Assembly (NCBI RefSeq): GCF_018333215.1
Contig: NZ_BORO01000007.1
Span: 62,001 to 126,000 of the forward strand
Direction of reading: 5' to 3'
DNA: 64,000 nt
DNA from: Oceanobacillus sp. J11TS1
GTDB taxonomy: Bacteria > Bacillota > Bacilli > Bacillales > Amphibacillaceae
Part shown: positions 17,740 through 27,234 of the stretch, one piece after another
Numbering within the stretch: the first letter of the stretch is position 1
How the letters are laid out: each line of letters opens with the position of its first letter
Made by a program: the position numbers and the translations under genes
The notes under the pieces: generated by a model
Databases searched by the model: none
Told to the model about the DNA's origin: nothing
The model's input: the letters and a program-made list of their open reading frames with translations, nothing else

Positions 17740-18647
17740 AGGCTACCCTCAGTACCTGTTAATTCTAAAAAGATATCTTCCAGTGACTTTGTAACTTCTT
17801 CCAGACGATAAACCGATATCCCTGATTGTACAAGTGTTGCATTGATTTCAGATACAAATTCAGGTTTTGTTTCTTCCAACCATAAATAATCATTTTTCCA
17901 TTGGGAACTTATTCCTTTTCCTTTTAATATAGAATGTGATTCCCTGCCATCGCTGACACCAACTTTTAATATTGGCTTACGTTTATGCCTTAAGCGATCA
18001 ATGGAATCTTGAAAAATCATTTTACCGTTATTGATAATCCCTACTTCAGTTGCCATTTGATCTATTTCGCTTAATAGGTGGCTGGATACAAGAACGCTCA
18101 TACCAGATTCAGGTAATTGTTTAATTAGTTCGCGTATTTCTTGTATTCCAGACGGATCTAAACCATTAGTTGGCTCATCTAAAATTAATAAGTCTGGCTC
18201 ACTGAGTAGTGCGGAAGCAATACCAAGTCGCTGTTTCATTCCAAGAGAATACTCTTTTGTTAATCGATTTGCTACTTTGGTTAACCGGACAATTTCCAGG
18301 ACTTCATGCACTCGTTTTTCAGGTATATTACGCAATCGACGAACTGCTTCTAGATTTTCACGCCCCGTTAAATTACCATAATAAGTTGGTGACTCTACCA
18401 AAGAGCCAATTCGCTGTAATATTTGAATGCGGTTTTTATTGAGATTTTGATTAAAAATTTTAATATTACCTTTTGTTGGCTTAATTAACCCCAATAGCAT
18501 TCGTATGGTTGTCGTTTTTCCAGCACCATTCGGACCTAAAAAACCATAGATTTGACCACGCTCAATACTCATGTTTATTCCGTCTACAGAAATATTTTTC
18601 TTAAACTTTTTTGTTAGATTGTCAGTGACAATAATTTGATCATTCAT
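17736..18647 (-). CDS. mrsF: Lantibiotic immunity ABC ATPase MrsF
   Basis: This 303-residue ATPase powers the immunity exporter. Walker A is GPNGAGKTTTIR, the signature is YSLGMKQRLGIASAL, Walker B is LLILDEPTNGLDP, and the switch His is in LVSSHLL. The C-terminal ~90 residues are the extension common to LanF-type ATPases. It is first in the F-G-E run and is divergent from mrsR2/K2, with about 150 bp between, so the two promoters share that gap. AGAGGTGAG precedes the ATG. Confidence 0.94.
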   Translation of the reverse strand: MNDQIIVTDNLTKKFKKNISVDGINMSIERGQIYGFLGPNGAGKTTTIRMLLGLIKPTKGNIKIFNQNLNKNRIQILQRIGSLVESPTYYGNLTGRENLEAVRRLRNIPEKRVHEVLEIVRLTKVANRLTKEYSLGMKQRLGIASALLSEPDLLILDEPTNGLDPSGIQEIRELIKQLPESGMSVLVSSHLLSEIDQMATEVGIINNGKMIFQDSIDRLRHKRKPILKVGVSDGRESHSILKGKGISSQWKNDYLWLEETKPEFVSEINATLVQSGISVYRLEEVTKSLEDIFLELTGTEGSL

Positions 18648-18740
18648 TCTTTTCTCACCTCTCTTACTAATATCATAATCGAAATTTCCTAAACGCTAAC
18701 ATAACTCTTTCTTAACATCTCCTTAACAAGCATATAGTCT

Positions 18741-18770
18741 TTTACAAAGCCATTAATTGTCGTGTAAAAT
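18741..18770 (+). promoter_or_regulatory. Predicted promoter of mrsR2-mrsK2
   Basis: TTTACA (18741-18746) and TAAAAT (18765-18770) are separated by 18 bp, a fair housekeeping-sigma pair. The predicted start lies at about 18777, so the ATG at 18780 would have almost no leader. This supports the downstream TTG start of mrsR2. Confidence 0.5.
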
Positions 18771-18800
18771 AGTAGAACAATGGAAAAGGAGGATATAATT

Positions 18801-19526
18801 TTGCAAATTCAAACAGAAGACTACTCCATTCTAATTATTGATGATGACCCCTACATTTTAGATTTATTAACAACAGTCTTTGAAAAAGAAGGTTTTCAAC
18901 ATATCTTTAAAGCAAGCACAGGAGAGGAAGCGAAGTTTCAAACGACTAAAAATAACCCGGATATTCTTCTATTGGATGTTATGTTGCCTGACACGGATGG
19001 ATTCACTCTTTGCAGCCAACTTCGTTCATACACATCAGTTCCTATATTATTTTTGACGGCTAAATCAACGGATTTAGACAAACTACAAGGATTTAGCATT
19101 GGTGGAGACGATTATATTACAAAGCCTTTTAACCCTCTAGAAGTTGTTGCACGAGTAAAAGCTCAATTAAAACGTTCCAACCAATTAGAATCAAACCAGT
19201 TAACGAAAACAGTATACGATTACGGCTTTTTTAAAATTGATTCAAATAAAGGGAAATTAACCGTTAAAGGAAGACAAGTAGAATGTCCTCTGTTAGAACT
19301 GAAATTATTACATTACTTTTGTGAACACCCTAATCAAGTTTTAAGTAAACATCAAATTTATCGTGATGTATGGGGTGAGTATTATGGAGGCGATAACACT
19401 GTAATGGTTCATGTGCACCGTTTGCGTGAAAAATTGGAAGAAAATCCAAGTAATCCCCTATTGATTAAAACTGTTAGAGGACTAGGTTATATATTTGAAT
19501 TGGATACAACAAAGGAATCATCATGA
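18801..19526 (+). CDS. mrsR2: OmpR-family response regulator MrsR2
   Basis: This is a regulator of about 241 residues with a full receiver (IIDDDP, phospho-acceptor Asp in DILLLDVMLPDTDG, Lys in ITKPFNP) and an OmpR winged helix ending in RGLGYIFE. With MrsK2 it forms a two-component system that in mersacidin producers drives the immunity genes mrsFGE. TTG 18801 is chosen because AAAGGAGG lies eight bases in front of it. The alternative ATG at 18780 has no ribosome site. It overlaps mrsK2 by four bases. Confidence 0.9.
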   Translation: MQIQTEDYSILIIDDDPYILDLLTTVFEKEGFQHIFKASTGEEAKFQTTKNNPDILLLDVMLPDTDGFTLCSQLRSYTSVPILFLTAKSTDLDKLQGFSIGGDDYITKPFNPLEVVARVKAQLKRSNQLESNQLTKTVYDYGFFKIDSNKGKLTVKGRQVECPLLELKLLHYFCEHPNQVLSKHQIYRDVWGEYYGGDNTVMVHVHRLREKLEENPSNPLLIKTVRGLGYIFELDTTKESS

Positions 19527-20941
19527 AACTAAAAAATAGAGTAGCATTTTATTTCGTATCACGACTCTTCTGGTTAATTGTTATTTGGGGTCTATTAATT
19601 GGGGTAAGTATTATTCTTTTTAGTTTTTTTCTCAGGCACGATCAAACAGAGACATCGGAATTATCAATTGAAGCAATAGCAAAAGATACGGTAATTCAAA
19701 ACCAGAGAATTGATATTAATTATTCCGTAAAAGAGGATCTGCAAAACAATGATATGTGGCTACAGGTATTAGATGAAAATGGGAATGAAACTTTTTCATT
19801 TAATAAACCAAGAGAAGTTCAAGCACACTATAGTCCTGGGGAATTAGTATCTGATTATATTTATCCAGCAAATAATGGGTATCAGTTATCAACATGGTTT
19901 GAGACTATTAACGGACAAGAAGTGACATGGGTAACGGGAAAGCCTCTAACAAATAACAATCCATTTTTTTATTGGGCAAATAATTTGTGGATTCTTTCCA
20001 TCATTGTAATTGGTATTTTTATTGCTTTATTTTTTGGGAAACAGCTAGGAGCTCCTTTATTATTCGTAATGTCTTGGATTGAAAATTTATCAAAAGGAAA
20101 TTATGAAGAACCATCTTATCACTTAAAGTTACATTCAAAAAAACGTAATCAAAATAGAGGAAAACACAAAGTTTACCAAGAATTATTGTTGGCGCTTTCT
20201 AAGCTCACAACGAATTTAAAACAGAGTCAAGCGGAAAGAGAACGATTAGAAAAGACAAGAGAGGAGTGGTTGGCAGGAGTCTCCCATGACTTAAAGACAC
20301 CATTATCAACTATCAAGGGGTATACAATGCTTATAGCTTCGGGTGAATACAATTGGGAAAAGAATGAAGTACGTAACTTTGCCGAAACAATGGAAGAACG
20401 AGTCGCATATATGGAACAATTGATTGAAGATTTTAGTTTAACCTTTCAATTAAAAAATGGTGCTATTCCTATAAAATTTGAACAAAATAATCTAGGAAAT
20501 TTTATAAAAGATATTCTAGAACATATGAAGAAATTTCCCGAAGCAAGTAGTCAAATTTTTTCTTTTGATACTAATAAGGAACAAATATTATCTGACATAG
20601 ATACTAAATTATTAAAAAGAGCCTTCGAAAACTTAATTGCAAATTGTATAAAGCATAATCCGCCAAAAACTAAAATCAAAATCGTACTATATGAAGAAAC
20701 TGAAAAGATTCATATTACTATACAAGATGATGGTATTGGGATGAATCAAGAAACCGTTAATCAATTATTTAATCAGTATTTCCGCGGAACAGATTCTTCT
20801 TCTAATAATTCTGGAACTGGTTTAGGAATGGCAATTGCAAAGCAAATTATTTTAGCTCACGATGGAGATATAGTAGTAAAGAGTAAGATGCACATTGGAA
20901 CCCAATTTCATATTATATTACCACGTAGACTACAAGAATAG
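19523..20941 (+). CDS. mrsK2: Sensor histidine kinase MrsK2
   Basis: This 472-residue membrane kinase has helices at about 13-37 and 146-170 around an extracellular sensor loop of ~105 residues. The HisKA domain carries the phospho-His in VSHDLKTPLS (about residue 254). The ATPase domain has ENLIANCIKHN, DDGIGMN and GTGLGMAIAKQ. Its start overlaps the mrsR2 stop. It probably senses the mature lantibiotic or the envelope damage it causes. Confidence 0.92.
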   Translation: MKLKNRVAFYFVSRLFWLIVIWGLLIGVSIILFSFFLRHDQTETSELSIEAIAKDTVIQNQRIDINYSVKEDLQNNDMWLQVLDENGNETFSFNKPREVQAHYSPGELVSDYIYPANNGYQLSTWFETINGQEVTWVTGKPLTNNNPFFYWANNLWILSIIVIGIFIALFFGKQLGAPLLFVMSWIENLSKGNYEEPSYHLKLHSKKRNQNRGKHKVYQELLLALSKLTTNLKQSQAERERLEKTREEWLAGVSHDLKTPLSTIKGYTMLIASGEYNWEKNEVRNFAETMEERVAYMEQLIEDFSLTFQLKNGAIPIKFEQNNLGNFIKDILEHMKKFPEASSQIFSFDTNKEQILSDIDTKLLKRAFENLIANCIKHNPPKTKIKIVLYEETEKIHITIQDDGIGMNQETVNQLFNQYFRGTDSSSNNSGTGLGMAIAKQIILAHDGDIVVKSKMHIGTQFHIILPRRLQE

Positions 20942-21030
20942 CTGTTTGGATTAAGCAAACAATTTATCTTTTTAGATTAAAATTTTATACTTAATTCATA
21001 TTTATAATAAGTTGAAAAGAAGGTGTTTCA

Positions 21031-21137
21031 ATGGTTGTCTGTAAGAGTTGTGGGAAACAAAGGGGTTTATTCAAAACTTATAAATAGTTTTTGCTAATGA
21101 TGGGCTAGAATGTTAAAACTGCGATAAGAAACAATAG
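21031..21137 (+). pseudogene. Remnant of a ~35-residue zinc-ribbon protein
   Basis: ATG 21031 follows GAAGG and reads VVCKSCGKQRGLFKTYK, then a stop. Adding one A at the AAATAG restores KIVFANDGLEC, and one more stop codon separates that from NCDKKQ. Together they give a small protein with two CxxC knuckles. One deletion and one nonsense codon make it a pseudogene. It lies in debris behind mrsK2. Confidence 0.4.
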
Positions 21138-21344
21138 AGAAATGATTCCTCACAATAGTAAAGCAGCACGAATTCAAGATTAGTTAGTAAGAATACGTGC
21201 TGTATAGCCGATAAAGGAATAGACTCTGTTGGGTCGTACTGAGAAGATATTCAAGGCATGTAGGAGTATTAGTGAGGCAGTTTCAAGAAAACATGATTTC
21301 TTTCATTTCTATCTTCAAAATAACAGTTAGATTAAAGTTGATCC

Positions 21345-21458
21345 TTACATTTCATGCCATTGGCATTTATAGTAAAACAGTTCGTACGGCTCCATGTCAA
21401 GGCATTTTGCGTAGGATGTAGACAAGGAGTATTCTGTATTTTTAATTGCCGGTTCACT
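21345..21458 (-). pseudogene. Short unidentified protein tail
   Basis: A minus-strand frame of about 37 codons ends in EPYELFYYKCQWHEM and stop, and has protein-like composition. It has no start codon or ribosome site and is cut by a stop at its upstream edge. It lies between the zinc-ribbon remnant and the ardA stub, so it is probably another scrap of the conjugative element. I do not recognise the family. Confidence 0.25.
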
Positions 21459-21487
21459 GCATCAAGTAAGGAATCTTAAGCTACTTT

Positions 21488-21721
21488 TTAAAATTGGAAA
21501 TCGTGTTGGCACTGTGTGGTAAATTCTTTGGCGAACGATGGTAAATAACATGGAAAGGGCGGTAAAATCCAGTGGCCGTAATCATCATATTCGCCATTTA
21601 ATCCGATTTGTTCTTTCACATTCTCTATATCTATTGGCGGTTTAAACCAAGCCCCGACCAGTTCACCTTCATTATACTTTCCGAGATTTGCTATATAGAC
21701 TTGCATTTCCACAGTGATCAC
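21488..21721 (-). pseudogene. ardA: ArdA-like antirestriction protein, truncated
   Basis: The first ~47 residues (MQVYIANLGKYNEGELVGAW and onwards to IGLNGEYDDY) match the start of Tn916 Orf18-type ArdA, a DNA-mimic protein that shields incoming DNA from type I restriction enzymes. After that the sequence no longer matches and stops at residue 77, whereas ArdA is normally about 165 residues. The acidic body that mimics DNA is missing, so function is unlikely. It is a marker of a former Tn916-like conjugative element. Confidence 0.8.
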
Positions 21722-21799
21722 TTCCTTTTATTAAAAATAGACGTAAAAAAACAGTAAATTTAAGAAATTTACTGTTTTTAAATACTTTAATTGTTTTTA

Positions 21800-22378
21800 T
21801 TAATCAGGTGGATAATAGTCAATTCGTTTTTTAGGTTCAGCAGTCCATCGAGAACTGATATTATTTTTCTTACAAAACTGGTAGGTCTTTTCACCTAAAA
21901 ACTCTCGTGTTTTTTCAAAATTTTTCGCCGAATGAGGGCTATCTGGGCTGTAAGTCCGCCAGCCGCAAAAATAAATCTTATCGGGTTCAGGAACATATTT
22001 AGCTTTATACCAGGCAATTTCATGAGGTTCAATATTACTTTTACTATATTGAGTGGGTAACTGTTTAGCAACATGTTTTAAAAACTTAAATGAAGTAAAT
22101 GTTTCTTTACCCGGCTTTAAATTGAGTATCTCACATAACTTATAAAAATCTTGTTTAGATAAATTTGAAAGTTTATAGCCTTTTTCTAAATACAGAATAA
22201 AGCTAAAGTTTCTATCAATTATGCCAAAAAGTAATTCATATGGTTTTCGATCGATAAAGATTATAACTTCAAATTCAACATTGTTGTATGTGAATTTGAA
22301 TTTATCCATCTTTGCATTATTTTCACCCATGTCAGATAACAAAGGCTTAATTTCTGGTAGTTTAAACTTAAATGTCAA
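21800..22378 (-). CDS. Hypothetical protein (DUF6037-like?)
   Basis: This is a soluble 192-residue protein with no signal peptide or membrane helix. Aromatic-rich motifs near the C-terminus (WYKAKYVPEPDKIYFCGWRT, then EKTYQFCKKNNISSRW) suggest a compact enzyme or DNA-associated domain. I have a weak memory of Firmicute DUF6037 proteins with this pattern and cannot confirm it. It stands alone among mobile debris. The start lacks a strong ribosome site (GAGGGGG lies about 10 bases upstream). Confidence 0.55.
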   Translation of the reverse strand: MTFKFKLPEIKPLLSDMGENNAKMDKFKFTYNNVEFEVIIFIDRKPYELLFGIIDRNFSFILYLEKGYKLSNLSKQDFYKLCEILNLKPGKETFTSFKFLKHVAKQLPTQYSKSNIEPHEIAWYKAKYVPEPDKIYFCGWRTYSPDSPHSAKNFEKTREFLGEKTYQFCKKNNISSRWTAEPKKRIDYYPPD

Positions 22379-22577
22379 TTATATTCCCCCTCATATCTTC
22401 ATAATATAAGAGTAATTATATCAGTTTAAAGAGTTTAATAAAAATTTGCGCATACTATAATGTTCTGATTAATTAAGTGCCACATTACTACCGCGCTATC
22501 GCTTGCTAGACCCACCTTTGATAAAAGTACGGGTAATATTAAGCCCCCTATGATTCTGTTTAACTCATGTTAAATCC

Positions 22578-22748
22578 TTTATAAATGGACTCAAGCAAGA
22601 TTTTCACGCAGTTAAATTAAGTGTTCAAGAGGACTGGAATAACGGGATTACGGAAGGCCACGTAAACCGTTTGAAAATGCTTAAACGAATAATGTACGGT
22701 AGAGCCAGTTTTTCTGTCCTAAAAAACAGGGTCTTATATCAATTTTAA
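22578..22748 (+). pseudogene. ISL3-family transposase, C-terminal remnant
   Basis: A 56-codon frame reads EDWNNGITEGHVNRLKMLKR and then MYGRASFSVLKNRVL before a stop, the standard ending of ISL3-family transposases. No start codon or upstream domain is present. An N-terminal ISL3 fragment lies on the opposite strand at 24828-25325, so the element, or two copies of it, has been broken and inverted. Confidence 0.75.
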
Positions 22749-22868
22749 AAAATGATAGATTATTGTTGTTTAAATTCAACAGATACTTTCTCACCAAAAG
22801 AGCGTAAGAACCACTATAATAGACCATTTCTGCTAGATAAGAATGGACACTTTTAGGGGGGAGTAATT

Positions 22869-22914
22869 GCCTTGTATAGGTGTTGCCCCGGGAGGGGCAG
22901 CACCTATACAAGGC
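22869..22914. repeat. Near-perfect 21-bp hairpin upstream of istA
   Basis: GCCTTGTATAGGTG and TGCCCC pair with GGGGCA and CACCTATACAAGGC around the loop GGGA, with one unpaired base on each side. It is unusually GC-rich for the region. No T-run follows. It sits between a possible IS21 end (TGGACACTTTT at 22844) and istA, so it may belong to the IS or be an independent palindromic repeat. Confidence 0.6.
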
Positions 22915-22989
22915 GTCGCGTCAATCTGCTCCCCTCGAATATAAAAATTCACCTCATTACGATATAGTCAAATTTGTTGAATATCGGTA

Positions 22990-24572
22990 ATGGGGGAAAG
23001 AGAAAAGGTGGAAATTCTAGAAATGTATATGAAAATTAAACAAATGAAAGAACAAGGGTTTAAGATACGACGAATTGCCCGAACTCTGGGGATCTCCAGA
23101 ACAACTGTTTATAAATATTTAGAGAAATCACCGGAGGAAATTGCGGAATGGATGGCATCCATAAAGGTACGAACCAAAAAACTAGATCCATACGAAATAC
23201 TTATCCATACATGGCTTAGTGAACATCCAGACCTTTCGGCCTCTCAAATTCATGACTGGTTAAGGGAAAGATATCCAGATTTAGTTGTTGGGGGCAGCAC
23301 AGTAAGGAGTTATGTTAAAGAGCTTCGTAATAAATATGGAATTCCTAAAACAGAGCCAAAACGTATCTATCAGGCAATAGCAGACCCGCCAATGGGGCAA
23401 CAGGCTCAAGTAGATTTTGGAGAAACCAAACAGAAAACATCTCAAGGAAAGGAAATTAAACTTTATTTTATCAGTTTCGTACTCTCTCATTCTAGATATA
23501 AATATGTGGAATGGCTGGACAGACCTTTTACTACAAGAGATGTCATTCAAGCACATGAGCATGCATTTCAGTATTATGGCGGTATTCCCTATGAGCTTGC
23601 CTATGACCAGGATTCTTTACTTGTCGTGAGTGAGAATGCAGGAGATTTGATACTGACAAGTGAATTCCAGACTTATCGTGATGAGCGAAAACTTCAACTT
23701 TTTGTTTGTAGAAGAGCTGACCCAAAAAGTAAGGGGAGAATTGAGAATGTCGTTGGATTTGTGAAGAAAAATTTCGCTGAGAATCGAGTATTTCAACATA
23801 TAGACAAATGGAATGAGGATTGTTTGTCATGGCTAGATAGAACAGGAAATGGGAACGTTCATAATACAACAAAAAAAGACCGGCTGATGTGTTCGCGTTG
23901 GAAAGGCAACACCTCAGACCGATCATTAAAGAGTTTCTTATAAGAAATATTGATTCAAGTATAACAAGAACCGTTCGAAAGGACAATACAATTGTGTATC
24001 AGTCCAATCGTTACTCCGTTCCTCTGGGCACTTATGAAAAAAATAAAGAGGTTTTTATTGAGGTAACAGATGAAAAGCGAGTTATACGAGAAGAAACAAA
24101 TGGAGATGTCATTGCCAACCATCCGATTTCTATGGAAAAAGGCAAACTTATTCAGGATACGCAACATGTACGAGATCGTTCAAAAGGTATATCGGCCTTT
24201 ATTGCGCTTGTTTCCGAAGAATTTGATAACAAGGCAATAGCCGCCGATTTCCTGGAGAAAATCCATCAAAATTACCCACGTTATATAAGGGATTAGTTAG
24301 GTATAATTTTAAAAATATCGAAAAAGACGGATCGAACGATCCGAAACGAGGCATTATCTGAATGCATGAGACGCGGGTTATACAGCGCAACAGAATTTAC
24401 TGATGTGGTAGCATTCATTCAGCGTCAGCGACAATCTAACTCCGCACAAAAGGATGTCAATGAGGAAATCAAGATGTTGCATAGCGTTGATCCAGAATTA
24501 ATGAACACACAGACCGAATCACGCGAATTAGATCGCTACCTAGATGTGTTAAAAGAGGGTGTGACAGGATGA
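22990..24572 (+). pseudogene. istA: IS21-family transposase IstA, broken
   Basis: This is a DDE transposase with an N-terminal helix-turn-helix (RRIARTLGISRTTVYKYL) and a catalytic core VDFGE, YDQDS and GRIENVVGFVKKNFAE. The frame breaks at a run of seven A (23872-23878), and a -1 shift there restores KRPADVFALERQHL. A TAG at 24294-24296 interrupts the tail. Apart from these two lesions the protein would run about 528 residues to 24572, next to istB. The A run is a plausible slippery site, but the later nonsense codon argues for decay. Confidence 0.85.
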
Positions 24573-24830
24573 AAAAATCGCTTGATCAATTACAACAGCA
24601 ATTATGTTCCCTACGGTTATCAGAGACGGCAAAACACTTCTCTGATTCAACAAGCCGAATCAGAAGATTGGACGTATCAGACTTTTTTACACCAGTTAAC
24701 AGCCTATGAACAGAAACGCCGGGAGGAAAAACAAATTGAAAAACGCTTGAAATGGGCTGCTTTTCCTTTCTATAAAACAATTGATACATTTGAAATAAAC
24801 GAGCAGCAATCTCTAAGCAAGAAACAGCTA
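24569..24830 (+). pseudogene. istB: IS21 helper ATPase IstB, truncated
   Basis: ATG 24569 overlaps the istA stop, as is usual in IS21 elements. The reading CSLRLSETAKHFS continues in another frame as LIQQAESEDWTYQTFLHQL, so there is a frameshift near residue 25. The sequence stops resembling IstB after about 85 residues, at the junction with inverted ISL3 DNA near 24830. The AAA+ ATPase core (Walker A and B) is missing. Confidence 0.75.
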
Positions 24831-25325
24831 CAAAATTCCAAGCACGAGATTTTCTCGTTCCACTGCATCTTGATAGACTTGTTCTTGTATTTCTTCACTT
24901 TTTTCATGAAGATTTCTCTTGGAAATGCGTTCTATGGTGGAATAGGGAACTTGTTCTTCCATGGATGTATACGTAACTGTGGCTCCATAAGTTTGACGTG
25001 CAAGATGGGTGGAAAATGCTTTCGTATACCGCTTTTTGGGCTCCACAAAAGAATATTCCCAGGTAAAAGTTGAATAACAATCATTGCAGGCTAAACAAAT
25101 TGCAGGGATACGTAAGTCAACAGATTTTTCAAAAGCAGCTAGATGACGGATATCCCGTTTATAAGGAATCCCATTTCGTTTAACAAATGTGGAATGGCAA
25201 TACGGACAATCCTGCGTATGATTGACTGGCGTTAGTTCAATAATGGCATGGTCTTCTTCTATCTCAATGTTTACAATTTTTATTTCTGGTAAATCTAAGA
25301 GTTCATTGATATACTGATAGGGCAT
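24828..25325 (-). pseudogene. ISL3-family transposase, N-terminal part
   Basis: The first 165 residues of an ISL3 transposase are present: LTPVNHTQDCPYCHS is the usual zinc-binding knuckle, followed by the helix-turn-helix region (SMEEQVPYSTIERISK). The frame is cut right where the DDE core should begin (RENLVLGI), by fusion to the istB fragment. Confidence 0.8.
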
Positions 25326-25709
25326 CTGTCTTAGCTCGTTTTCTTTCGGTGTTGGAACTTAAAGAATAACAGGTAGGCAGATGTTTTTTATTTATTTAGC
25401 ACTATTACCGTATTTATCCATTAGTATCAACCATTGATTTTGGTGTTGACCCTTAAAAATATCATGAAATTTTACAGTATTTTCCTTAAATAACCCTGAA
25501 TATTTCTTAGGGTTTTCCGAAAAAAGTTGAACAAATGCTCTTGCGGAATCCCCTAAACTTTAAAAATGATATAGCATTAAGAACCTGTTGTAATCATTTA
25601 TACACCGGTAATAATCCTTTATACCTTATTAAATTAATCCTTTTGTATTGAATAAATAATCCTAATTTCATTTTATTATATGTTATGGTAGATATTAGGG
25701 GGGATTGTA
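25326..25709. promoter_or_regulatory. Upstream region of the comQ-like gene
   Basis: No gene is seen here. TTAGGG-TTTT-CCGAAA lies at about 25516 and CTTGCGG followed by CCCTAAAC at about 25540-25556. They resemble weakened ComA half-sites, and CCCTAAAC also occurs at about 31068, near the perfect ComA box. I infer possible autoregulation of the quorum-sensing gene. The match is partial. Confidence 0.35.
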
Positions 25710-26627
25710 ATGCAAAAAGATCAATTAGTAAATATAGCAAAAAAAATGATTAAAAATGGGTTTATAGAGGAAAGTATAAAAAAAGAAATAAGCCATTACA
25801 TTGAATATAAATTTAATGAATCTATAAATTTTGCTAAAATTACTGAAGTTCATTTTGATATTTTTAGAGAGGATAAAAATAATTCATATAAGTTAAAAGC
25901 TATGACGATAATTGAGTTAATCATTCTAGCCTCTGATATTATGGACGATATACAAGATAAAGATACTCATAAGGATGTTCCATGGAGTAATATGGATGAA
26001 ACTTATAGTTTTAATATTATTATTGGTATTTTGCTAATTTGTCTAAATGAAGTTAAAACATTAGGGAATAAAAGTGAGATAGAATGGTTACAAAATAATA
26101 TATATCAATTTCTCTTACAATCCATTAATGGTCAACAATTAGATTTAAAAAATGAACTATTTACCGAAAGTGACTATTTGAACATGTGCTATTTAAAATC
26201 AGGCTCTTTAATTGCTCTAGCATGTATATTAGGAGCTGTTAATGTAGATAAGCAGTTAAGAGAAAAAATAAGTGAATACTCAAAATACTTAGGAGTAGTC
26301 TTTCAGTTAAGAAATGATGTTGCCGATATGAAAAATGGATTCATTAAAAATGATCTATTACTCAAAAAAAGAACCTTACCAATATTATATTTTTTAAACA
26401 CAGACGATAAAGCATACGCTGCTATTAAAGATTATTATTTAAATAGCTCGTCAAATCAAGATCCTACAATAATTCATCATGAATTAATGAACAAGGACGC
26501 ATTACTTTATTGTTCAATTGTAGAAAATATATTTATCAACAAATATGAAAGAATTATTAACCAACTTAATCTATCGAGAGAACAAAAAAATTTGTTATTA
26601 GGTATTATTTCCAACAGAAATGAATAA
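25710..26627 (+). CDS. comQ: ComQ-like polyprenyl transferase
   Basis: This 305-residue protein belongs to the isoprenyl diphosphate synthase fold. The first Asp-rich motif is IMDDIQDKD (Asp79, 80, 83) and the second is QLRNDVADMKNG, which is degenerate as in ComQ. ComQ prenylates the Trp of the ComX pheromone precursor and helps export it. The comP/comA-like pair 5 kb downstream and a Trp-bearing small protein next to comP support ComQ over a general prenyl synthase. GGGGGG precedes ATG 25710. In Bacillus subtilis comQ is followed directly by comX, but here the bacteriocin-like operon intervenes on the other strand. Confidence 0.75.
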   Translation: MQKDQLVNIAKKMIKNGFIEESIKKEISHYIEYKFNESINFAKITEVHFDIFREDKNNSYKLKAMTIIELIILASDIMDDIQDKDTHKDVPWSNMDETYSFNIIIGILLICLNEVKTLGNKSEIEWLQNNIYQFLLQSINGQQLDLKNELFTESDYLNMCYLKSGSLIALACILGAVNVDKQLREKISEYSKYLGVVFQLRNDVADMKNGFIKNDLLLKKRTLPILYFLNTDDKAYAAIKDYYLNSSSNQDPTIIHHELMNKDALLYCSIVENIFINKYERIINQLNLSREQKNLLLGIISNRNE

Positions 26628-26642
26628 TTAAATTAAAAAACT

Positions 26643-26684
26643 ATTAAAAAAGCACTAGAGAAACCAACCTCTAATGCTTTTTTA
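26643..26684 (+). terminator. Terminator after the comQ-like gene
   Basis: AAAAAAGCA and TAGAG pair with CTCTA and TGCTTTTTT. The stem plus T-run forms a typical intrinsic terminator 16 bp after the stop codon. Confidence 0.8.
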
Positions 26685-26976
26685 TAGTGTGCCCTGCATG
26701 GGTGAGAACTTGAAGGTTTATATTGTCACAATAAAGCAATCTCATTAATCTATGTATGTATGGTTATTTCAGATATAGTATATCACTACTTAAATTTATT
26801 GCTCATTGACAATATTAATAATAAACAGAACGATTCATTTTTTGAAAGTGATTACTATATCTATTCCCTAATTACTTATGATTCATAGGACACTCTTCTA
26901 GGATTAATAGTGGGAACTTAACCGAAAAGTGTCCATGAAACTTTCCTAGAATCAAATTAGCAAATGGTTTACTTTT

Positions 26977-27234
26977 CTATCGTAGGCAGCCTACTCCAAC
27001 TTGCCCTGAAGTTCCTTTATTCCAGCTAACACCGAAGAACGAATAACCTTTTTGCATACAGTAGATACTTGCTGCTGTTACTACTACTACTGCGATAGAA
27101 GCTAATAAAACTAATGAAACAATAAACCAAAGTGGTGGAGCATTATAACCTTGTGCCCAATTTTCAACCTGTTGCATAATCTTGTCTTTTGAGCTCTCTT
27201 TTTTAACATATAAGTTCGACATGATATAATTCAT
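26977..27234 (-). CDS. Small membrane peptide with two cysteines
   Basis: This 85-residue peptide has a polar N-terminus, one hydrophobic helix at about 35-57 (LWFIVSLVLLASIAVVVV) and a Gly-rich tail holding Cys59 and Cys83. ATG 27234 overlaps the stop of the M50-protease gene and has GGGAGGTG seven bases upstream. As last gene of an ABC-transporter operon it may be a second bacteriocin precursor, with the tail released by the protease, or an immunity peptide. I do not recognise the family. Confidence 0.55.
   Translation of the reverse strand: MNYIMSNLYVKKESSKDKIMQQVENWAQGYNAPPLWFIVSLVLLASIAVVVVTAASIYCMQKGYSFFGVSWNKGTSGQVGVGCLR

Noticed and set aside
23872-23878. Programmed -1 frameshift in istA at a run of seven A
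   Set aside because: The site could slip, but IS21 istA is normally one frame, and a later in-frame TAG and the truncated istB show that the element is decaying. Mutation is the simpler reading.
25710-26627. Prenyl transferase acting on the lantibiotic or in quinone synthesis
   Set aside because: The degenerate second Asp motif and the nearby comP/comA-like genes with a ComA box favour ComQ. No quinone genes are adjacent.
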